Assembly: GCA_026709025.1 (NCBI GenBank)
Contig: JAPOTT010000032.1
Coordinates: forward strand, 28,154-92,153
Length of the DNA stretch: 64,000 nucleotides
Direction of reading: 5' to 3'
Source: a bacterium
GTDB taxonomy: Bacteria > Actinomycetota > Acidimicrobiia > Acidimicrobiales > Bin134
Shown here: piece by piece, positions 37,631 through 49,668 of the stretch
How positions within the stretch are numbered: the stretch's first letter is position 1
Layout: every line of letters begins with the position of its first letter
Program-made: the position numbers and the translations under genes
Notes under the pieces: model-generated
Told to the model about the DNA's origin: nothing
Database searches by the model: none
Seen by the model: only the letters and a program-made list of their open reading frames with translations

Positions 37631-37947
37631 CACCGTTTGTCGTGGCGCAGCACAAACTCGCGCAGAGCATCGGCAATGGCCGGTGCCTGATCCACAACAT
37701 CGCTCAGCACCTTCAACAATGAGGCGGGTAGCCCCCCAGCAGAGTCGCCCAACACATGGCGCACATCTTCGGGTAACTGTTCTTTGAGTTGTGCCCAACT
37801 ATCGCGCAAATCCTCAGGTATCTGTTCTGTGATATCGCGCTGCGCGGTGCGGGCTCGTTCTAGCAACAACAAGCCCACCCCCACTGCTGTGTATATAACG
37901 TCTCTGATGGCCTCTACCAACGGATCTTGTTCACTGTTGACCACCAA
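37630..37947 (-). CDS. Small unknown protein coupled to the GT2 gene
   Basis: The 105-aa protein has a hydrophobic stretch (VIYTAVGVGLLLLERA) near residues 18-33 and a helical, charged remainder with a repeated QLPEDV/QIPEDL element. I do not recognise a family; it could be a membrane-associated adaptor. Its stop overlaps the GT2 start by 4 nt, and it is first in the GT2-DUF5719-ccm direction, so it is likely real. Confidence 0.65.
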   Translation of the reverse strand: MVVNSEQDPLVEAIRDVIYTAVGVGLLLLERARTAQRDITEQIPEDLRDSWAQLKEQLPEDVRHVLGDSAGGLPASLLKVLSDVVDQAPAIADALREFVLRHDKR

Positions 37948-38011
37948 ACAACCGTACCCGCTCGATACCTGACATACTTGGAACCCGTGAAGCTCACTAT
38001 GAATACTAACC

Positions 38012-38065
38012 CCCTAACTTGTACCAACAACCCTGCTTGTAACAGCACCCTTACTTGTGCAATCG
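38012..38065. repeat. Three 18-bp imperfect tandem repeats upstream of rmd
   Basis: Units 38012-38029, 38030-38047 and 38048-38065 share the invariant core CTTGT at 38018, 38036 and 38054, plus C at positions 2, 3, 7 and 17 and A at 15. They lie in the 156-base divergent gap between the GT2 operon and rmd, where an activator or repressor could bind. Spacing is exactly 18 bases. Confidence 0.6.
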
Positions 38066-38103
38066 CCCACATCTTGAACCAAACAAGGCAGAATTGAACC
38101 ATC

Positions 38104-40981
<2,878 letters not shown>

Positions 40982-41026
40982 AGCCGAGTTCGCAAAGCAG
41001 ACACGTAACCGTTTTTTGTAGGCTGT

Positions 41027-41722
41027 ATGAAGCTAGAAGTTTTGCCCGTACATGGCCTTGGCGAAGTGCAAGTTGGCGACAACATTGCCGCATTGATTTT
41101 GGCAGCAACAACACCTGTAACAAACGATGTGGTTGTGGTGACTCAGAAGATCGTCTCAAAAGCCGAAAATGCTCTGGTAGAAGTAGACCCGCAAGACCCG
41201 CTTTCACATAAGCCCATTGTGGAGCAAGAGTCGGTTCGGGTACTGCGCCGCCGGGGCGATTTGGTGATCAGCGAAACCAAACACGGATTTGTTTGCGCTA
41301 ACGCTGGGGTAGACCGTTCCAACCTAAACCCCAATCAAGCTGCACTCTTACCCACAAACCCCGACCGCTCCGCTAGGCGCATCCGTAGCGGCATAAGGCG
41401 ACAAGCTGGAGTAGATGTGGCAGTGATTGTCTCCGATACCTTTGGGCGTCCCTGGCGCAGAGGCGTAACAGATGTGGCCATCGGTTCTGCAGGGATTAAG
41501 CCGATTCTCGACCTGCGTGGCAGCACGGATGCTGTCGGGCGAGAGCTGCAAGTTACTGAAGTGGCTATCGTAGATGAATTGGCCGCAGCCGCAGAATTGG
41601 TGATGGGTAAGGCCGAGAACATCCCTGTTGCAATCGTGCGCGGTGTGGATGCTGAGTGGTTTGGCGCAGGCAGCATTACCGCAGACTTAATCCGCTCAGC
41701 TACACAAGACCTGTTTCGCTAA
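41027..41722 (+). CDS. cofE: Coenzyme F420-0:L-glutamate ligase CofE
   Basis: CofE adds glutamates to F420-0. The sequence shows VQVGDNIAALI, VVVTQKIVSKAEN, ETKHGFVCANAGVDRSN and VSDTFGRPWRRGVTDVAIG. At 231 aa it is the single-domain form and lacks the C-terminal nitroreductase-like domain of mycobacterial FbiB, which reduces dehydro-F420-0. If the PEP route is used here, that reductase must be encoded elsewhere. Its end overlaps the convergent guanylyltransferase by 4 nt. Confidence 0.95.
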   Translation: MKLEVLPVHGLGEVQVGDNIAALILAATTPVTNDVVVVTQKIVSKAENALVEVDPQDPLSHKPIVEQESVRVLRRRGDLVISETKHGFVCANAGVDRSNLNPNQAALLPTNPDRSARRIRSGIRRQAGVDVAVIVSDTFGRPWRRGVTDVAIGSAGIKPILDLRGSTDAVGRELQVTEVAIVDELAAAAELVMGKAENIPVAIVRGVDAEWFGAGSITADLIRSATQDLFR

Positions 41723-42696
41723 GGCCATGTCTGGCCCACCAACACCTCTTTAGGTGGCACCACAGCTGCGTCGCCCACCACCGCAAGCGCAGATAAGCGA
41801 GCTTCAGCGCCAATTTTTGCCCCAAAACCAACGATGCAACGATCCAGCACTGCGCCCGGGCCCACCTGCGCTCCCGGCAAAACAGCCGCGCCCACCAAAC
41901 GGGTACCAGCAGCTATTTTTGCATACTGCATCACAATGGAGCCTTCTATAGATGCTCCGGGTGATACATCGGCACTGGGGTGTACCCACTCGCCTCCCGC
42001 CAAAGCTAGTTGTACATCCAAGTACGTTTCGGGAGTGCCCGCATCCATCCAGAAATCATCGCGCGCCAGCCCGTACATAGAACCTTGTTCCACCAATTTC
42101 GGGAACACCTCCCGCTCAATAGAAGCCCGCCCCCCTACAGGCACCGACTCCAGTGCTTGGGGCTCTAGTACATATATCCCCACGCTGATTTGGTTGCTAG
42201 GGGCTTTGCTGGCAGCAGGTTTTTCCACAAAGTCGGTTACCCTGCCAAGCTGGTCGCACACCACCACGCCAAACCGCGAAGGGTCTGCTACTGGAGCTAG
42301 ACCAATCGTTGCAATGGCATCGCGCCTGTGATGTAGAGCCAACAAATCAGCCACCCCAAACCGGTGAATCACATCACCGTTCACGGCCACAAAGGTAGCA
42401 TCCACATCAGCTTCCCGAACCGCAAAGGCAATAGCCCCAGCGGTATCTAGCGGCTCTGGTTCTACGGCATACGCCACATCTATCCCGCCACAACGACCCT
42501 GCGGATAGGCTTCATAAAATGCATCGGGGCGGTAACCCAAAGACAACACGGCCCGAGTAACGCCTTGGGTGCTTAGCTGGCCTACAACGTGTTCGATCAT
42601 GGGCCGGTCTAGAACAGGCAGCATCTGTTTGGGTCTGTGCAGCGTGAGGGGACGTAATCGGGTGCCGAAGCCACCCACAAGAACTACCGCATCCAT
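41719..42696 (-). CDS. manB: Mannose-1-phosphate guanylyltransferase-like nucleotidyltransferase
   Basis: The protein should make GDP-mannose from GTP and mannose-1-phosphate. It has the pyrophosphorylase motif GGFGTRLRPLT at residues 8-18, the FVEKP motif, the metal/substrate region VAVNGDVI, and left-handed beta-helix hexapeptide repeats in the last 90 residues. It resembles mycobacterial ManB (mannose-1-phosphate guanylyltransferase), which also lies near fbiAB. GDP-mannose would feed gmd/rmd here. A glucose-1-phosphate thymidylyltransferase role is a less likely alternative. Confidence 0.85.
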   Translation of the reverse strand: MDAVVLVGGFGTRLRPLTLHRPKQMLPVLDRPMIEHVVGQLSTQGVTRAVLSLGYRPDAFYEAYPQGRCGGIDVAYAVEPEPLDTAGAIAFAVREADVDATFVAVNGDVIHRFGVADLLALHHRRDAIATIGLAPVADPSRFGVVVCDQLGRVTDFVEKPAASKAPSNQISVGIYVLEPQALESVPVGGRASIEREVFPKLVEQGSMYGLARDDFWMDAGTPETYLDVQLALAGGEWVHPSADVSPGASIEGSIVMQYAKIAAGTRLVGAAVLPGAQVGPGAVLDRCIVGFGAKIGAEARLSALAVVGDAAVVPPKEVLVGQTWP

Positions 42697-42760
42697 ATTT
42701 TGAGCATCTGCGCTAGGCCAGAATCTATGCTGAGCTAGATGGCTCAGTTGGAGTCAAGGC

Positions 42761-43531
42761 TTAGCCGTCTTCTTCCAACCTGACGGCGGGCGCTTCTGGA
42801 TCTAGGTCGGTATCAAACTCCACCGGGCCTTCGGGTTGGCTTAAATCTTCCACCAAAGCTGGTGAAACCGCTAACAGATCCCCAACAGTTAGGGGCAGTG
42901 GTACCTCAGCATCGCGCGGCGCCAACGCAATGGTGAAGGCTTCACCGTCTTTTTGGAAATGCACATCGCCGAAATCTTCATAGATACGCTCATCGGGCTC
43001 ACTAGCCACCGCGGTAATTGCATTAGACCAGCGAACTATCTGCATAACTGCGGGTTCGCCATCGCACTCGGCACCTACGGCGCTTATCACACCAAACTCA
43101 CTCGCAGTAATGCCGTTTTGATCCATCGTTACAAACATGGATTCAAAGAACTTGGACATGGTGGCATCTTCGCCAGCGGCATTAGCCGTAAACGGGTGAA
43201 TATGAATAATCCCGTCAGAGTGCGAGTGAATACCATCAGGATCGTAAGGGTAGCCTTGGGAGTTGCGGCGCCCCTCAAAGATAGGCTGGTGCCCGCCTTC
43301 TTCGCCGTCGGCATCGGTGCAATCCCACACGGTGTAAGCAGAGTGCCAGTGGTCGCTCAGGCTAGGGCGGGATTCAGCCTCTCGCTGCTGCCATGCATAA
43401 GCCACCACGCCGGTGCCTGCGATTATTATCAGCGCCACCACAAGAGGAAAACCTACCCAGCGACGCTGGGTAGAATCGCCACCCACTGAGGCTGCACGCG
43501 CTACTTTACGAGAACTAGAAGGTCTGGCCAC
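42761..43531 (-). CDS. Anchored extracytoplasmic protein with His-rich putative metal site
   Basis: The 256-aa protein has a basic N-terminus, one membrane helix (residues about 28-48) and an outside domain. A dense histidine cluster runs from HWHSAY through GIHSHSDGIIHIHPF (residues about 60-112), with nearby cysteines C70 and C156. This looks like a metal-binding site, but no family function is known to me. Similar HWH...HIHPF proteins occur in actinobacteria (recollection, unverified). It is transcribed as a single gene downstream of gmk. A C-terminal Glu/Pro-rich tail follows. Confidence 0.72.
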   Translation of the reverse strand: MARPSSSRKVARAASVGGDSTQRRWVGFPLVVALIIIAGTGVVAYAWQQREAESRPSLSDHWHSAYTVWDCTDADGEEGGHQPIFEGRRNSQGYPYDPDGIHSHSDGIIHIHPFTANAAGEDATMSKFFESMFVTMDQNGITASEFGVISAVGAECDGEPAVMQIVRWSNAITAVASEPDERIYEDFGDVHFQKDGEAFTIALAPRDAEVPLPLTVGDLLAVSPALVEDLSQPEGPVEFDTDLDPEAPAVRLEEDG

Positions 43532-43625
43532 AGCTTTCTAGGCTACCTTGCGTTTTACTGCAATCCATATCAATCTTTAGTTAGCAACATCAAACACTCG
43601 TTGGTTGGCCTGCAACAAACCCTGC

Positions 43626-44177
43626 TTAGCCTGTACGAGAGCGTTGCAAGATTTTGGCAATTTCACTAACGGTGTCGGCTAAGGTGTCGTTTACCACCCT
43701 GATGGCACCCAACTCGGTGGCACCAATTCGTTCTGAGTGCGCTAAAGCCAATCTTTTGGCAATGTGGCTCTCTGGGTCGCCTCGCCCACGCAAGCGTGCT
43801 TCGTGTTCTTCATCCGATGGCGCTTCCACGAAAATGCAAAGCGCCTCCGGGTGGTTCTTGCGAACTTGTGCTGCACCCTGTACATCAATCTCTAACAAAA
43901 CGTCTTTGCCTGCGGGGGCCTCGGGTTGTGGGGTACCGTACAGATTGCTAGCTATCTCGGCCCATTCCACAAACCCATCTTCGGCAATCTTGCTGCGAAA
44001 CTCTGCCTCGCTAACAAACACATAAGCTTCCGCAGGCTCACCGGGGCGACGCTTTCTTGTAGTCCAAGATCGGCTCAACCACAAACAAGGATCGGCCGCC
44101 ACCAAAGCGGCAGCGATTGTTCCTTTGCCAACCCCTCCTGGGCCAGACAAAACAATAATTTGTGGTTTAGCAGACAG
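43626..44177 (-). CDS. gmk: Guanylate kinase, start codon non-standard
   Basis: Guanylate kinase phosphorylates GMP. P-loop GPGGVGKGT, GMP-binding SRSWTTRKRRPGE and IDVQGAAQV are clear. The oddity is the start: the first conventional start in frame is TTG 44150, which would leave only three residues before the P-loop and delete strand beta-1. The natural N-terminus seems to begin at CTG 44177, giving (M)SAKPQIIVLSGPGG; the in-frame stop TAA at 44195-44193 limits any extension, and no ATG, GTG or other TTG exists. A frameshift in the assembly is another explanation (ATG 44201 in another frame). Confidence 0.85.
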   Translation of the reverse strand: MSAKPQIIVLSGPGGVGKGTIAAALVAADPCLWLSRSWTTRKRRPGEPAEAYVFVSEAEFRSKIAEDGFVEWAEIASNLYGTPQPEAPAGKDVLLEIDVQGAAQVRKNHPEALCIFVEAPSDEEHEARLRGRGDPESHIAKRLALAHSERIGATELGAIRVVNDTLADTVSEIAKILQRSRTG

Positions 44178-44226
44178 GGTTGCAACTACCGGTTAACATC
44201 AGCCAACACAAAGCATGCACGCTGCG

Positions 44227-44544
44227 TTAGCTAGCGCAACGCTTTAGCAAGGCAGTTCGCTGTTGTTGGCCGAGCCCTCGAATACGCCGGCTCTCGGAGA
44301 TTCCAATCTCTTCCATCATTCTGCGAGCCCGCACCTTACCCATACCAGGTAAAGATTCCAACACGGCCAATATTTTTGTACCAGCCACGATCTCATCGGA
44401 TTTGGCCATGGCAAACACCTCGGGCAAAGTGATCGTCCGCATCTTTAGCTTGGCCTTGAGTTCAGCACGCACGCGACGCACTTCACTTGCTTTGGCTAAG
44501 GCAGCCTTGCGCTGTTCATCAGTAAGTGGAGGGGGAGCTGGCAT
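44227..44544 (-). CDS. mihF: Actinobacterial integration host factor mIHF
   Basis: mIHF is a nucleoid-associated DNA-binding protein specific to actinobacteria. The 105-aa sequence has the long N-terminal helix (ASEVRRVRAELKAKLK) and the helix-hairpin-helix-like LESLPGMGKVRARRMMEEIGISESRRIRGLG. Position just upstream of gmk and downstream of pyrF matches mycobacteria. A -10 (TAAATT) lies 6 bases upstream of the ATG, so the mRNA is probably leaderless. Confidence 0.95.
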   Translation of the reverse strand: MPAPPPLTDEQRKAALAKASEVRRVRAELKAKLKMRTITLPEVFAMAKSDEIVAGTKILAVLESLPGMGKVRARRMMEEIGISESRRIRGLGQQQRTALLKRCAS

Positions 44545-44550
44545 AGGTAC

Positions 44551-44556
44551 AATTTA
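44551..44556 (-). promoter_or_regulatory. -10 element of mihF, probably leaderless
   Basis: Minus strand TAAATT is separated by six bases (GTACCT) from the mihF ATG, the spacing expected when transcription starts at the first codon. A loose TTGTTG lies 19 bases upstream. Confidence 0.45.
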
Positions 44557-44644
44557 GTTTGTTTGGTTCGTTTGGCAACAACATTGTTGAATTACACCTT
44601 ATCGATGTCCAATTTTCTGGCATGGTTAGTTGATATTTGCAAGG

Positions 44645-45352
44645 CTAGCCGATGTCTGTAGCAATGCGGGCCGCTCTTTCGGCCACCGTGGCTAAGGCAT
44701 TGCGAAGCTGCGAAGAACCCACCGCAAGCCCGGACACTCCGGCTGTGAGGGTCCGCCCTATCACCAAAATGTCAGCACCTACAGCAATAGCAGCTTGGGG
44801 TGTAACTGCTGTGGCCTGATCGTGGTGAGCTGAATCATCTAGGCGAATGCCGGGCACAACTAGCGTTAGGCGCGGGGCAACCTCTTTGGCAACGGCAATG
44901 TCAGATGCACCACAGATGATGCCCCCGCAACCCGCATCGCGTGCTAGCCCGACCCTGTGTGCCAGCAACTCACGGGAACGATCCTTATCGCTAGTCAGGA
45001 TTGTTACCCCCAAAACCTGTGCGTTGGTGTCGCTAGCTGATGCCAGCCCGTCCACCCCGGCCTCTAGCATCTCAGCACCCCCAGCAGTATGGATGGTGAG
45101 CCAGCGAACTCCGCTGCGCCCTGCTTGGGCTGCTGCTCGGCCTACCGTGGTGGGAATGTCGTGGAGCTTGATATCCAAAAACACATCTAAGTTGCGCTGT
45201 TGCATGGCTGTGATGGCTGTAGCACCAGCAGCCGTAAAGAGCTCCAAACCTACCTTGGCGACCCCCATGTATGGACGCACCACGTCTGCCACTTCACAAG
45301 CTAGCCCTAGATTGTCCACATCTAGGGCTATGGCTAGCCTCGGGTCACCCAT
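44645..45352 (-). CDS. pyrF: Orotidine 5'-phosphate decarboxylase
   Basis: PyrF makes UMP. The N-terminal RLAIALDVDNLGLA, the catalytic DIKLHDIPTTVGRA and the C-terminal ADILVIGRTLT identify the short bacterial type. ATG 45352 (MGDPRLAIALD) gives 235 aa and overlaps pyrD by 8 nt; ATG 45364 is possible. It ends the coupled pyr operon, followed by a 100-base gap with the mihF promoter. Confidence 0.95.
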   Translation of the reverse strand: MGDPRLAIALDVDNLGLACEVADVVRPYMGVAKVGLELFTAAGATAITAMQQRNLDVFLDIKLHDIPTTVGRAAAQAGRSGVRWLTIHTAGGAEMLEAGVDGLASASDTNAQVLGVTILTSDKDRSRELLAHRVGLARDAGCGGIICGASDIAVAKEVAPRLTLVVPGIRLDDSAHHDQATAVTPQAAIAVGADILVIGRTLTAGVSGLAVGSSQLRNALATVAERAARIATDIG

Positions 45353-46265
45353 GAGCCACCCCAATAATTTCTTCTAAAGTCTCAACGCCTTGTTGTTCGC
45401 ACCAGCTTGCTAACCCTGCCAACACCTTGGCTGGCGCACGAGGGTCGGCAAAGGTGGCGGTACCTACCTGCACAGCGCTAGCTCCCGCCATAAGCATTGC
45501 TAGGCAATCTTGTGCTGATGAAATCCCTCCAACGCCCACTATGGGCACCTCGGGCATCTCTGCATAAACATCAAACACTGCCCGCAGCGCCACAGGGCCA
45601 ATAGCAGCGCCCGATAATCCTCCGCCACCACCGCCTAATACAGGTTGTCGCGTTTGCGTGTCTATTGCCATGCCTAACAAGGTGTTGATCAAGGTCAAAC
45701 CCTTAGCCCCGCCCTCTATGGCTGCACTAGCTATCTCGGTAAGGTTGCCGGTGGCGCTCAGCTTGGCCCAACAATCCAACCCGCAACCTTGCGTAGATGC
45801 CAGCACATCTTTGGTAGCTGTAGCACTGTGGGAGAACATTTGCCCCCGATCCTCTAAGTTCGGACAAGATACGTTCACCTCTACCGCCACCACAGCACTC
45901 ATAGCTTGGCTGTTTGTAGCTCCCAACGCATCACAAACTAAAGCGTAGTCTTGCACCGTGCGCCCCCAGACGGAGACCACCACCCTAGCCCCTGCTTCAG
46001 CCAGTTTGGGCAGATCGCGCTCTAGCCATCTAGCCAGCCCAGGGCCTTGCAGCCCAACGCTGTTGAGCATCCCCGCAGCCGCTGGATGCACCCGCGGCGC
46101 AGCATTGCCAGCCCATTCATAAGCTGCCAAAGACTTCACCACCACTGCTCCCAACTCTGAGATATCTAAGTAGCGAGCTAGTTCTAGGCCATGTCCAGCA
46201 GTGCCAGAAGCTGTCATAACCGGGTTGGGCAATCGCACCGATCCAACCGAGGTGGATAAGTTCAC
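45345..46265 (-). CDS. pyrD: Dihydroorotate dehydrogenase, class 1B catalytic subunit-like
   Basis: The enzyme oxidises dihydroorotate to orotate. It aligns with PyrDB: NPVMTASGTAGHG, GGMLNSVGLQGPG-type block (here GMLNSVGLQGPG), active-site Cys in NVSCPN, LTLINTLLGMAIDT and GGISSAQDCLAMLMAGASAVQVGT. Class 1B enzymes normally need PyrK for NAD+ reduction; no pyrK lies between carB and pyrD or elsewhere in the window. GTG 46265 has GGAG 9 bases upstream; TTG 46271 is less likely. Confidence 0.94.
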   Translation of the reverse strand: MNLSTSVGSVRLPNPVMTASGTAGHGLELARYLDISELGAVVVKSLAAYEWAGNAAPRVHPAAAGMLNSVGLQGPGLARWLERDLPKLAEAGARVVVSVWGRTVQDYALVCDALGATNSQAMSAVVAVEVNVSCPNLEDRGQMFSHSATATKDVLASTQGCGLDCWAKLSATGNLTEIASAAIEGGAKGLTLINTLLGMAIDTQTRQPVLGGGGGGLSGAAIGPVALRAVFDVYAEMPEVPIVGVGGISSAQDCLAMLMAGASAVQVGTATFADPRAPAKVLAGLASWCEQQGVETLEEIIGVAHG

Positions 46266-46293
46266 GCGCAACTACTCCAGCACTCGCAGATGC

Positions 46294-49200
46294 CTACAAC
46301 TCCAAGGCCAGCTGATCGCTGCTCACCCCGCGATGGTACTCCTGTAGTGAACGTACCTGTAGCTGATGACGAGCCCAATCAGCCATACCATCGCAAGCCG
46401 CCAACCCAGCAGCAGCGGTGGTTAGCAACGGCACCCGATTACGGCTAGCCGCACGACGAATGTGCTCGCCATCTGCCCTAGAGCCTCGCCCGCGTGGTGT
46501 GTTCACCACCAGTTGAACCTGTTTGTTATCAATCAACTCCACCACATCGGGGTCGCCCTCACCCATCTTGGCAACCACCGTGGCAACCGCTATCCCATGA
46601 TGGCTAAGCGCTGCTGCGGTGCCTGGTGTGGCCGCTATCTGTAACCCTAATTCTCCAAACACGCGCGCCATCTCAACTCCAGCTAGCTTGTCTTGATCAG
46701 CCAAGCTCATCAAAACCGTACCCCTATCTGGCAGAGGTGCCCCAGCGGCAATCTGGCTTTTGGCAAAGGCCAGCCCCGGACGTAGATCAATGCCCATCAC
46801 CTCACCCGTAGATTTCATCTCTGGCCCCAAAATGGCATCAGCCTCAGGAAATCGGCTAAACGGCAAAACTGCTTCTTTCACCGCAATGTGATCACCCACA
46901 GCCCGCTTGCCCAACAAACCCTCTTGGCGCAACTCTGCCAAGCTAGAGCCCATCATTACCCTAGTAGCCACCTTTACTAAGGGTACGCCTGTGGCCTTTG
47001 CCACAAACGGAACCGTGCGCGAGGCCCGCGGGTTGGCCTCAATCACAAAAACCTGATCTGCAACACCAAGCCCAAGTTGCTTCACTGCAAACTGCACGTT
47101 CACCAAGCCCACCACATCCACAGCAGCAGCAATGTCCTTCACATGGCGCTCCAACAAGGCAACCGTGGCCTTGGGTAAACGCACTGGCGGCAGCATGCAA
47201 GCGCTATCGCCAGAGTGAACACCAGCCTCCTCAACATGTTCCATCACCCCGCCAATAAGCACCTCACCGGCCATGTCCCGTATAGCATCCACGTCTACCT
47301 CAACGGCATCTTCCAAAAACCGATCTATCAGCACTGGACGCTCTGCAGACAAACCACCCTCTCGCCCTAAGGTGCCAGATGCTGTCATCTGTGCCATGGC
47401 TGTGCGTAGGTCTTGTTCGGTGTAGACAATCTGCATTGCCCGCCCACCTAGCACATAAGACGGCCGCACCAACACGGGATACCCAATCCGGCCCGCCACG
47501 GCTAGCGCCTCGGTTACGTTGGCCGCAGTACCGCCTGCTGGCTGAGGAATGTCTAGCTGCGCGCACAAATCGTTCCAACGCTCTCTGTCTTCGGCAATAT
47601 CAATGCTCTCAGGGCTAGTCCCCACTACCAACCCCGCAGGCAACGCACTTGCTAGCTTTAGAGGGGTTTGCCCACCTAAAGACACAATTACCCCAGCAAT
47701 GCCAGGCACCCCGGCAATGCCAGGCGCATGTGAGCTTGCAGTTACCCCGGCGGCAACAGACGAAGCCACCTCTGCATCAATTACGTTGCACACATCCTCT
47801 TCGGTTAGGGGCTCAAAGTACAAGCGGTCGCTGGTGTCGTAATCGGTAGAAACTGTCTCGGGGTTGCAGTTCACCATGATGGTCTCATAGCCCACATCCG
47901 ATAGCGCAAAAGCAGCATGAACGCAGCAGTAGTCAAACTCCACACCCTGCCCGATGCGGTTAGGGCCCGAGCCCAAAATAATAACCTTGGCCCGATCAGA
48001 GGGGGTTACCTCACCTACATCTTCATAAGTGGAATAGTGATAGGGCGTTTCTGCCTCAAACTCGGCTGCACAGGTGTCTACCGTCTTATAGGTGGGCACA
48101 ACACCTACAGCTAAGCGAGCCGCTCGCACTTGCGCTACCGGTATATCCCACAGGTAGCTAAGTTGTGCATCGGAAAATCCAAACTGTTTTGCCCGCTTCC
48201 ATATCTGCGGTGTCATGGCCTCCATAGTGGTCTGTGATATGGCTACCCGCTCTTCGGCAATTTGCGCTATTTGATCGCAGAACCATGGATCGACTTTGGT
48301 GGTTTGCGCCACCTCATCGATGCTGAAACCCCGCCGCAACAGCGCCTCTAGCTGAAAGATGCGCTCTGGTGTAGCCACAGCCGCAGCAGCCAAAAGCTCG
48401 GCATCGCCCAGCGCATCATAAGCAGCCTCCCCAGGGTCGGCGTTCAATCCAAAGCGACCCAACTCCAGCGACCGCAGAGCTTTTTGGAGCGATTCGCAAA
48501 AGGTGCGACCAATAGACATCACCTCGCCTACCGATTGCATCTGTGTGTTCAGCACGCCCGCAACCCCATCAAATTTTTCAAAGGCCCAACGAGGCACCTT
48601 GGTAACCACATAGTCAATCGTCGGCTCAAAACAGGCTGGAGTTTTCTCGGTGATGTCGTTGGGAATCTCATCTAAGGTGTAACCCACCGCTAAGCGAGCA
48701 GCAATCTTGGCGATGGGAAAACCGGTGGCCTTGGATGCCAAAGCAGAAGACCGAGACACCCGCGGGTTCATCTCTATCACCGCGTAATCGCCAGTTTCAG
48801 GGTGTACCGCAAACTGGATGTTAGAGCCACCGGTTTCCACCCCAACCCGGCGAATGCAAGCAAACGCCGCATCTCGCAACGTCTGATACTCCACATCAGA
48901 CAGCGTTTGCGCTGGAGCTACGGTAATGGAATCGCCGGTATGCACTCCCATGGGGTCTAGGTTCTCAATAGCACACACCACCACGCAGTTATCGTTGCGG
49001 TCGCGCATAACCTCTAGTTCGTATTCTTTCCAACCCTCAATGGATTGCTCTATCAGAATCTCGCTAATGGGGCTTGCAGCCAAACCCCGAGCGGCCATCT
49101 CCGCACCCTGAGCCGGGGTGTGGGCGATGCCGGTACCGGTGCCCCCCAAGATGTAGGCCGGACGAATGATTACCGGTAGCCCAATACGTTCTATCGCTTC

Positions 49201-49668
49201 TAGGGCTTCATCTAAGGTGTGTGCGGTAGCCGAGGGCGGCACGGGCAGGCCAATGTCGATCATGGCTTGGCGGAACTTGGCCCTGTCCTCAGCAGTGGAG
49301 ATGGCATCCTTATCGGCACCGATAACCTCCACGCCGTGTTCTTGCACCACGCCAGCCTCAATCAACTCCATGGCTAAGTTCAGCGCTGTTTGTCCTCCCA
49401 AGGTGGGCAGCAACACATCGGGTTGCTCGCGCGCAATTATCCGGGTGAGCACCTCCAAGCTGAGCGGCTCAATGTAGGTGGCATCGGCAAACTCTGGGTC
49501 GGTCATTATGGTGGCTGGGTTGGAGTTCACCAGCACCACGCGGTAGCCCTCTTGCCGCAGCACCCGACAAGCTTGAGTGCCTGAGTAATCAAACTCGCAA
49601 GCCTGGCCTATCACAATCGGACCAGATCCGATCACCAGCACCGATTCGATGTCGGTCCGCTTAGGCAT
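46294..49668 (-). CDS. carB: Carbamoyl-phosphate synthase large subunit
   Basis: CarB makes carbamoyl phosphate using ammonia from CarA. Both ATP-grasp halves are complete: [22 protein letters not shown] at the N-terminus, [19 protein letters not shown] in the second half, and the C-terminal MGS-like allosteric domain. At 1124 aa it is about 40 residues longer than usual. Part of the excess is a low-complexity insertion before [13 protein letters not shown], with the hexapeptide PGIAGV duplicated (plus-strand 47693-47728). The ATG overlaps the carA stop by 8 nt. Confidence 0.97.
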   Translation of the reverse strand: MPKRTDIESVLVIGSGPIVIGQACEFDYSGTQACRVLRQEGYRVVLVNSNPATIMTDPEFADATYIEPLSLEVLTRIIAREQPDVLLPTLGGQTALNLAMELIEAGVVQEHGVEVIGADKDAISTAEDRAKFRQAMIDIGLPVPPSATAHTLDEALEAIERIGLPVIIRPAYILGGTGTGIAHTPAQGAEMAARGLAASPISEILIEQSIEGWKEYELEVMRDRNDNCVVVCAIENLDPMGVHTGDSITVAPAQTLSDVEYQTLRDAAFACIRRVGVETGGSNIQFAVHPETGDYAVIEMNPRVSRSSALASKATGFPIAKIAARLAVGYTLDEIPNDITEKTPACFEPTIDYVVTKVPRWAFEKFDGVAGVLNTQMQSVGEVMSIGRTFCESLQKALRSLELGRFGLNADPGEAAYDALGDAELLAAAAVATPERIFQLEALLRRGFSIDEVAQTTKVDPWFCDQIAQIAEERVAISQTTMEAMTPQIWKRAKQFGFSDAQLSYLWDIPVAQVRAARLAVGVVPTYKTVDTCAAEFEAETPYHYSTYEDVGEVTPSDRAKVIILGSGPNRIGQGVEFDYCCVHAAFALSDVGYETIMVNCNPETVSTDYDTSDRLYFEPLTEEDVCNVIDAEVASSVAAGVTASSHAPGIAGVPGIAGVIVSLGGQTPLKLASALPAGLVVGTSPESIDIAEDRERWNDLCAQLDIPQPAGGTAANVTEALAVAGRIGYPVLVRPSYVLGGRAMQIVYTEQDLRTAMAQMTASGTLGREGGLSAERPVLIDRFLEDAVEVDVDAIRDMAGEVLIGGVMEHVEEAGVHSGDSACMLPPVRLPKATVALLERHVKDIAAAVDVVGLVNVQFAVKQLGLGVADQVFVIEANPRASRTVPFVAKATGVPLVKVATRVMMGSSLAELRQEGLLGKRAVGDHIAVKEAVLPFSRFPEADAILGPEMKSTGEVMGIDLRPGLAFAKSQIAAGAPLPDRGTVLMSLADQDKLAGVEMARVFGELGLQIAATPGTAAALSHHGIAVATVVAKMGEGDPDVVELIDNKQVQLVVNTPRGRGSRADGEHIRRAASRNRVPLLTTAAAGLAACDGMADWARHQLQVRSLQEYHRGVSSDQLALEL
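47693..47728 (-). repeat. Duplicated 18-bp unit inside carB
   Basis: Units 47693-47710 and 47711-47728 match at 15 of 18 positions, sharing GCAATGCCAGGC. They encode the doubled hexapeptide PGIAGV in an insertion not found in typical CarB. Confidence 0.65.

Noticed and set aside
37631..37798. Upstream extension of the GT2 gene
   Set aside because: It is Cys/Arg-rich shadow sequence over the small coupled gene; ATGA overlap at 37630 gives the natural start.
38012..38065. 18-bp repeats as a CRISPR-like array
   Set aside because: Units are contiguous with no unique spacers and no cas genes are present.
42730..42747. Hairpin CTGAGC-TAGATG-GCTCAG between the His-rich protein gene and manB
   Set aside because: Only a 6-bp stem and no U-tract on either strand, so a terminator is not supported.
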